Shown here in pieces: positions 59,297 to 64,000 of a stretch of 64,000 nt of DNA; within the stretch, counting starts at the first letter, position 1, and every line of letters begins with the position of its first letter. Made by a program: the position numbers and the translations under genes. The DNA comes from an uncultured Chitinophaga sp. (GTDB lineage Bacteria > Bacteroidota > Bacteroidia > Chitinophagales > Chitinophagaceae), in assembly GCF_937898475.1 (NCBI RefSeq), contig NZ_CALEJS010000026.1:194229-258228 (forward strand), read 5' to 3'. Below the pieces are notes generated by a model that had not been told where the DNA came from, searched no databases, and saw nothing but the letters and a program-made list of their open reading frames with translations.

Positions 59297-60280
59297 TTAC
59301 TTGCCTTGCAGGTTTGCCAGGATTGCCGGATAACGTTCTCCCTGAAGTATGATGTTGTCCAGCGCCGTACTGATTTGGGCTAAATCATCATCGTTTAAGG
59401 CGATATTGACACTGCCTGTATTTTCTTCCAGGCGGGTCATTTTTGTGGTTCCGGGAATCGGGACGATCCATGGTTTTTGCGCCAGCAGCCATGCCAATGC
59501 AATCTGCGCTGGTGTTGCGTTATGCTCTTCCGCGATCTTTACCACAAGGTCAACAATGGTTTGATTCGCTTCACGGTTTTCTTTACTGAAACGAGGCAGG
59601 ACATTTCTCCAATCGGTTTTTTCAAATTTTGTGTCCGCATTCATCTTACCGGTTAAGAATCCTTTGCCCAACGGGCTGAACGGAACGAAGCCAATCCCCA
59701 ATTCTTCAAGCAATGGGATGATTTCTTTCTCAGGTTCGCGCCAGAACATGGAGTACTCGCTTTGCAGCGCTGCCACCGGTTGTACAGCATGCGCCCTGCG
59801 TATACTTTGTGCACCGGCTTCGCTCATACCAAAGTATTTTACTTTGCCTTCGGCAATCAGATCTTTTACGGTCCCGGCAACGTCTTCAACAGGCACATCC
59901 GGATCCACCCGGTGTTGATAGAACAAGTCGATATAATCGGTTCGCAGATACCGGAGCGAGTTTTCCGCCACCTCCCTGATGCGTTTGGGCCGGCTATCCA
60001 GACCCTCTGTATTCTTACCGTTTCTAAAGCCAAACTTGGTAGCGATGATTACTTTATCACGTACTTCGTGTAATGCCTTCCCTACCAGCTGTTCATTGGC
60101 TCCCTGGCCATACACTTCTGCAGTATCAAAGAAGGTAATGCCCAGGTCATGAGCTTTACGAATAAGTGCAATGGCGTCGTTTTCATTTGTTGCCGGACCA
60201 TAGCCATGGCTTAATCCCATGCAGCCGAATCCAAGTTTAGACACTTCTAACCCGGAGGTTCCTAATTGTCGTGTTTCCAT
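59297..60280 (-). CDS. Aldo/keto reductase
   Basis: 327 residues from ATG 60280 (METRQLGTSGLEVSKLGFGCMG); the 60355 start adds 25 non-AKR residues. TIM barrel with Asp-Tyr-Lys-His: FFDTAEVYGQG, TKFGFR and FYQHRVDP. IPGTTKMTRLEENTG binds the NADP phosphate. Reduces an aldehyde, ketone or quinone in the cytoplasm. A second AKR gene (61394) lies beyond an AraC gene; the two differ in the loops. Substrate unknown. Confidence 0.9.
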   Translation of the reverse strand: METRQLGTSGLEVSKLGFGCMGLSHGYGPATNENDAIALIRKAHDLGITFFDTAEVYGQGANEQLVGKALHEVRDKVIIATKFGFRNGKNTEGLDSRPKRIREVAENSLRYLRTDYIDLFYQHRVDPDVPVEDVAGTVKDLIAEGKVKYFGMSEAGAQSIRRAHAVQPVAALQSEYSMFWREPEKEIIPLLEELGIGFVPFSPLGKGFLTGKMNADTKFEKTDWRNVLPRFSKENREANQTIVDLVVKIAEEHNATPAQIALAWLLAQKPWIVPIPGTTKMTRLEENTGSVNIALNDDDLAQISTALDNIILQGERYPAILANLQGK

Positions 60281-60377
60281 ATTATATGTTTCTGCTGTAA
60301 AATTGGGAAGAAGGGGCCAGTTGCGCTTTATACGGATTACGGGTTCTCTTACCACTATTACTGACTGGGAAGGCTGG

Positions 60378-60428
60378 TACGACCTGTTGAAGGAGGAAAC
60401 CGGCAGATCTGCTCAGGAGTACATTTAA
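60378..60428 (+). pseudogene. Possible micro-relic of an AraC HTH
   Basis: Sixteen codons read YDLLKEETGRSAQEYI and then TAA, a strong match to the segment between the two AraC HTH units. It is on the strand divergent from the AKR gene, where a regulator would be expected, but only 51 bases remain. The likeness could be chance. Confidence 0.4.
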
Positions 60429-60467
60429 TAAAAAGTCATAGATCTGGATAAACACATTTCCCAACCA

Positions 60468-61364
60468 TCAGTTAAATGTCTGCCGGAATTCAAGAGGTGA
60501 CAAATTAGTCTTCTTTTTAAATAGCGTACTGAACGATTGTGCATGTTCAAAGCCTAATGTATAAGCAATTTCACTTACCGATAAATTGGTAGTAGATAGT
60601 TTTTCCTTTGCCTTTTCAATCAACTTCTGATGTATATGCTGTTGTGTATTCTGTCCGGTATGCATGCGCAGCAGATCGCTCAGGTAGTTTGGAGACAGGT
60701 TCATGAGTTCGGCCATACGTTGTACCGTTAAGCGTTCCGGTGGAGTGGTCATGCTGCTGTCAAAATACTCATCAAGCAGGCGTTCAAATTTGGCAAGTAA
60801 CTGATGATTGTGATTTTTCCGGGTGATAAACTGCCGCTCGTAAAATCGGTTGGAATACTTGAGCAGCAACTCAATTTGCGATAAGATAATTTCCTGTGTG
60901 TATTTATCAATATGCTGGCATTCCTTGTCGATCTTGTTCAATATTGTGATAAGATCATCTTCTTCTTCAGCAGAAAGATGCAGCGCCTCATTTACAGTAT
61001 AAGAGAAGAAGTTATAGCTGTTGATGTTGCTTGCCAGAGGATGGGCCAGCAGAAAGTCAGGATGGAATATAAGCAGGTAACCTGATCCGCATTCTACAGT
61101 GCTTATATCCAGGTATTGCACCTGGTTAGGTGCAGTAAAGCTTAAAACACCATTGTCATAATCATAATGTTGCTGACCATATCGTATTTTGCCTTTGGCT
61201 CCCCTTTTGAGGGCAACACAATAAAAGCTATTCACAAACCCGTTCCATACATCATCTTCCAAAAAAATACTTTCCGCCAAATTGATCACACTTACCAATG
61301 GGTGGTGAGGCTCTGGTAAAGAAAGTAGCCGGTGAAATTCTGAGACAGATCTGATGGTATTCAT
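60468..61364 (-). CDS. AraC-family regulator between two AKR genes
   Basis: 298 residues. Sensor domain with GKIRYGQQHYDYDNGVLSFT and LLIFHPDFLLAHPL; HTH region LTVQRMAELMNLSPNYLSDLLRMHTGQ and LSVSEIAYTLGFEHAQSFSTLFKKKTNLSPLEFRQ. It lies 29 bases after the AKR stop at 61394 on the same strand, so is likely co-transcribed, and upstream of the second AKR. It is the intact relative of the relic at 57979. Probably a redox or aldehyde-type sensor controlling both reductases, by context. Confidence 0.9.
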   Translation of the reverse strand: MNTIRSVSEFHRLLSLPEPHHPLVSVINLAESIFLEDDVWNGFVNSFYCVALKRGAKGKIRYGQQHYDYDNGVLSFTAPNQVQYLDISTVECGSGYLLIFHPDFLLAHPLASNINSYNFFSYTVNEALHLSAEEEDDLITILNKIDKECQHIDKYTQEIILSQIELLLKYSNRFYERQFITRKNHNHQLLAKFERLLDEYFDSSMTTPPERLTVQRMAELMNLSPNYLSDLLRMHTGQNTQQHIHQKLIEKAKEKLSTTNLSVSEIAYTLGFEHAQSFSTLFKKKTNLSPLEFRQTFN

Positions 61365-61393
61365 AATCTAATTTAAACTTTTTAATATATACG

Positions 61394-62398
61394 CTAATCA
61401 ATCAGCCCCATACTAAACTCATCATATGGATCACCGGTATCAGTACCCAGCGGCACAATGCTTTCGAGCCTCGACATATCAGCTTCAGTTAATTCAATTT
61501 GGGTGGCCGCTATGTTTTGCTCCAGATATTTTCTTCGTTTGGTGCCCGGAATAGGTAAGATGCCCTTATTCATAATCCAGGCGAGGGCCAGCTGTGATGA
61601 GGTTACGTTCTTCTCCCCGGCCATTGCCTCAATTGCTTTAACCAGCTCGATATTCTTGTAGAAATGAGCTTCCTGGAAACGGGGTATGGCGCGGCGGAAA
61701 TCATTTTCCGGTAAGTCATCTATGGTTCTGATCTGTCCGGATAAAAACCCACGGCCTAATGGAGAATAAGCGACAAAACCTATTCCAAGTTCCTTCAAGG
61801 TATTCAGTATGCCACGTTCTTCTGTTGTCCGCTCAAATAGAGAATATTCACTTTGTACCGCCGTAACAGGGTGAACTGCGTGCGCTCTTTTTACCGTCTC
61901 GGAAGATACTTCTGATAATCCCAGGTAACCCACTTTTCCTTCTTTCACCAGCTCGCTCATTGCCGCAACGGTTTCTTCGATGGGAGTGGTTTTATCAAGC
62001 CGGTGCATATAGTACAGGTCAATATAGTCTGTATTAAGATTTTTGAGCGAACGTTCCACCGCTTTTTTCACATATTCTTTTTTGCCATTAATGGCCCACG
62101 TCACTTTGTTGTTATCATCAATTTCCCAGCCGAATTTCGTCGCGATAATATATTTATTCCTATTACCATGTATTGCTTTAGCAATCAACTGTTCATTTTT
62201 GAAAGGGCCGTACAAATCGGCAGTGTCTAAAAAGTTGCCTCCTAATTCGAGCGACCGGTGAATGGTGGCAATAGCTTCCTGCTCATCTGCCTCTCCATAC
62301 ATATTTCCTTCTTCAAAACCGGTCATACCCATACAGCCTAAACCTATAATTGGCACAACCAGACCTTCGCTTCCCAGATTCATTTTCTTTGTTATCAT
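61394..62398 (-). CDS. Aldo/keto reductase
   Basis: 334 residues, the length of AKR13/YajO-like enzymes. FLDTADLYGP, TKFGWE and YYMHRLDK give the Asp, Tyr, Lys and His of catalysis, and IPGTKRRKYLEQN the NADP site. GNMYGEAD after the first strand is typical of this branch. Followed by the AraC gene at 61364 after 29 bases. Substrate unknown; the AraC context suggests aldehyde or xenobiotic response. It lies at the edge of the AT-rich right segment but keeps ordinary composition. Confidence 0.9.
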   Translation of the reverse strand: MITKKMNLGSEGLVVPIIGLGCMGMTGFEEGNMYGEADEQEAIATIHRSLELGGNFLDTADLYGPFKNEQLIAKAIHGNRNKYIIATKFGWEIDDNNKVTWAINGKKEYVKKAVERSLKNLNTDYIDLYYMHRLDKTTPIEETVAAMSELVKEGKVGYLGLSEVSSETVKRAHAVHPVTAVQSEYSLFERTTEERGILNTLKELGIGFVAYSPLGRGFLSGQIRTIDDLPENDFRRAIPRFQEAHFYKNIELVKAIEAMAGEKNVTSSQLALAWIMNKGILPIPGTKRRKYLEQNIAATQIELTEADMSRLESIVPLGTDTGDPYDEFSMGLID

Positions 62399-62513
62399 AC
62401 TATTGATTTTAATAGGCCAAAGTTCGCTGAGAATACTTTAACAGGTGTATGCAAAGCCCAGAAAGTTGTATGCAAATCAAGGATCAGAACCGGCCAATAG
62501 CATATTCAGCTTT

Positions 62514-62957
62514 TCACTTATGCACTAATTTCATATTTATGACTTCGCTTATTACAAACCTCGATTTATTGGTTCCCAGGTGCCCATATCCACCTTCTTG
62601 CTTTGTTTCGTATGTACCTAATGCTTCTATTAATAAGTATGAATTCCAATAACTATTATGAACGTTTGTTAAAGCATGCTCAAATCTGGACGGCATTTTA
62701 TAGTCATTGCTGAAGTCCAGGTTAACCAGCAAACTGCTTGAGCATTCTTTTGATTTCAGGGAGCCTAGAGACCAATATTCTTCAATTCCACTATAACTGC
62801 ACTTTAAATAGACTTTTCGGCCCTGATAATTAGGCAAATCACATAGATCAGTTATCGGCAAACCGTTATAAGTTTCTAATATTCCCGTTGTCTTAGGGGA
62901 ACAGCTCGAAACGGTCAATAGCGCCATGAGAAATAATATTTGTACCTTGCTCATCAA
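62514..62957 (-). CDS. Predicted lipoprotein of unknown function
   Basis: 147 residues; ATG 62957 or 62954. Lipobox VSSC gives an anchor Cys at 19. The mature part is short, with ten-odd Tyr/Ser-rich turns (NLDFSNDYKMPSRFEHALTN) and two more Cys pairs near 39 and 53, perhaps disulfide-bonded. I do not recognise a domain. AT-rich codon use differs from genes before 62 kb, which suggests recent transfer. No partner is visible. Confidence 0.7.
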   Translation of the reverse strand: MMSKVQILFLMALLTVSSCSPKTTGILETYNGLPITDLCDLPNYQGRKVYLKCSYSGIEEYWSLGSLKSKECSSSLLVNLDFSNDYKMPSRFEHALTNVHNSYWNSYLLIEALGTYETKQEGGYGHLGTNKSRFVISEVINMKLVHK

Positions 62958-63103
62958 TCAAATATAACAACCGTTTTTTATGTGTCAATGATAAGAAAAT
63001 GCTCTTTTGGGTATATTCCTAAATTTCCTACTCAATAGGTGTAAGATGATGAATTTCTAGTCATCTTGCGGAAACTATCCGTTTAGATAACGGCTATCAT
63101 ACT

Positions 63104-63511
63104 TTATGGCTTATCGCTACTCAACCACTTTACAGCCAACTTACTAACGGTTTCCAGTAATCGGTCAACCTGAGCTTCAATAGCCATATATTTCTGAAAA
63201 CTCAGTCGGGCAGATATTTCTCTCCGTTTGTGTTCAGGATAGGTATTAAACACCCTGGTCATTTGGTTGATATTTATTCCAATGGCTTTTAGTTCATGTC
63301 TGATACTGCACAGTTCTTCCATTACCTTGTCCATCGTGCAATCTCTAATCGTCATCTTGCTGAATCCGTTGAAATTTTTCTCGTCCGTTGGTGTTTGACC
63401 TAAATTTCTGAGTGTTTTAAAGTAATTTTCTTCTGGTATAAGTTCTATTTGTCTATAGTAATCCTCATGAAAGAAAACATCATTCACCATAAATATAAGT
63501 TTTTGTAACAT
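63104..63511 (-). CDS. MobC-like mobilization protein
   Basis: 135 residues. The C-terminal part (IRHELKAIGININQMTRVFNTYPEH, AQVDRLLETVSKLAVKWL) resembles MobC-type relaxosome accessory proteins, in particular the IGxNxNQ segment. The N-terminal ribbon-helix-helix part expected in MobC is not evident, so it may be a truncated or divergent member. It helps a relaxase nick oriT in mobilizable plasmids or elements; no relaxase is within the window, but one could lie beyond the right edge. AT-rich. Confidence 0.6.
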   Translation of the reverse strand: MLQKLIFMVNDVFFHEDYYRQIELIPEENYFKTLRNLGQTPTDEKNFNGFSKMTIRDCTMDKVMEELCSIRHELKAIGININQMTRVFNTYPEHKRREISARLSFQKYMAIEAQVDRLLETVSKLAVKWLSSDKP

Positions 63512-63534
63512 TAATTAAGTTAGGATAATTAAAA

Positions 63535-63945
63535 ATGAATATTAAACAGAAGTTTGAAGAAAATTTTATTTTAGGCTGTATCAAATATAACGACCAATGC
63601 TCATTATATTTAATGCCTATCGCGTATTGGATACTAAACTATAAAAAATACGATCCCACTTACGACCCTTCCAAATGGGATTTTGTTTTCCGGAATAATA
63701 TTTTAATTGTTTCAGATGAGAGTATTGATCAGTTTATGACAGCAATTCAGGCAGATAAGGTAACTTCCAATGAACTCACACAAAGTGAAATCGCTAGTAT
63801 GAGCTTTTACATTGATTTTGACAGTAAAGTGTTTGTTAGCTCTTTTAGTGATGTACAAGTGGAAGATTATTTACCGCATGACGGCTGGCAAGGCCTTTAT
63901 GATGACCTGTATCATTATTATGAATTTCACAAGATGGAACTGTAA
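63535..63945 (+). CDS. Acidic protein of unknown function in the AT-rich edge
   Basis: 136 residues, rich in Asp, Tyr and Phe (YDPTYDPSKWDFVF, FYIDFDSKVFVSSFSD, DGWQGLYDDLYHYYEF). No signal peptide and no recognised domain. Small acidic proteins of this size are often immunity partners or element cargo, but I have no direct support. Divergent from the MobC-like gene by 23 bases. The codon use is AT-rich like its neighbour. The remaining 55 bases to the window end hold nothing readable. Confidence 0.6.
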   Translation: MNIKQKFEENFILGCIKYNDQCSLYLMPIAYWILNYKKYDPTYDPSKWDFVFRNNILIVSDESIDQFMTAIQADKVTSNELTQSEIASMSFYIDFDSKVFVSSFSDVQVEDYLPHDGWQGLYDDLYHYYEFHKMEL

Positions 63946-64000
63946 TTGTAAGCTAACGACGAAGTACATCTTTTAGCGGTACAGTGGTTCTTCTAACTTT

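Noticed and set aside
1..64000. tRNA or rRNA genes
   Set aside because: No cloverleaf with a GTTCGA-type loop or rRNA block was noticed on either strand.

Overview
The window looks like a piece of a Bacteroidota chromosome, most likely a Chitinophaga-like member of the Chitinophagaceae. I infer this from a SusC/SusD pair with a DUF6377-type regulator, a secreted GH18 chitinase with a type IX secretion C-terminal tail, many TonB, AraC and lipoprotein genes, and repeated TAnnTTTG (-7 type) promoter elements, some almost touching the start codon. Base composition is mixed, close to half G+C, over most of the window and clearly more AT-rich after about 62.4 kb. I see no rRNA, tRNA or CRISPR array.

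Layout. 0-3.1 kb: the end of a GH128-like glycosidase, a lipoprotein, an NTF2-like protein and a DinB gene broken by a TAG at codon 3. 3.1-9.6 kb: a TonB siderophore-type receptor, an AraC regulator with an MFS exporter, and an ABC-F ATPase. 9.9-16.6 kb: an S41 peptidase, a 51-residue His-rich lipoprotein, an unknown protein, an SDR with an AraC regulator, and a DHFR/RibD-like reductase. 16.9-26.2 kb: a chitin/glycan locus (GH18, SusD, SusC, TPR-HTH regulator). 26.3-31.7 kb: an alcohol dehydrogenase, an ADH relic fused to the end of an AraC gene, an acyltransferase, a GOB-like B3 metallo-beta-lactamase and a GH31 relic. 31.7-36.5 kb: a lipase-maturation-factor homologue, an OmpA lipoprotein, and an ankyrin/catalase pair. 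37-44.3 kb: a possible catabolic cluster (metallohydrolase-like protein, AraC, SSS symporter, DHDPS/NAL aldolase), a small membrane protein and a GH43. 44.3-50.5 kb: two Crp/Fnr regulators, a second NTF2-like paralogue, a MauE / small Cys protein / anchored protein operon, VOC, SRPBCC and cupin genes, and a fused AraC/FAD-monooxygenase relic. 50.5-57.9 kb: a DHA2 exporter with a divergent AraC, a LamG-Ig-GH127 arabinofuranosidase, a class 3 lipase and an EthD protein. 58-62.4 kb: AraC relics, a class D beta-lactamase and two aldo/keto reductases around an AraC gene. 62.4-64 kb: an AT-rich edge with a lipoprotein, a MobC-like mobilization protein and an unknown acidic protein.

Themes. (1) Small inducible units in which an AraC or Crp/Fnr regulator sits beside one efflux or oxidoreductase gene; three of the AraC proteins are close paralogues, and four AraC genes have a -7 box ending exactly 4 nt before the start codon. 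(2) Gene decay: at least five truncated or broken genes, several looking like deletion joins. (3) A set of intergenic elements whose bases repeat with a strict 7-bp phase, several of them folding as inverted repeats at gene ends, with locus-specific words. (4) A three-gene MauE / Cys-peptide / anchored-protein unit, the best candidate here for an undescribed thiol or peptide-export system. All family names come from reading the translated sequence by eye; no database search was run.
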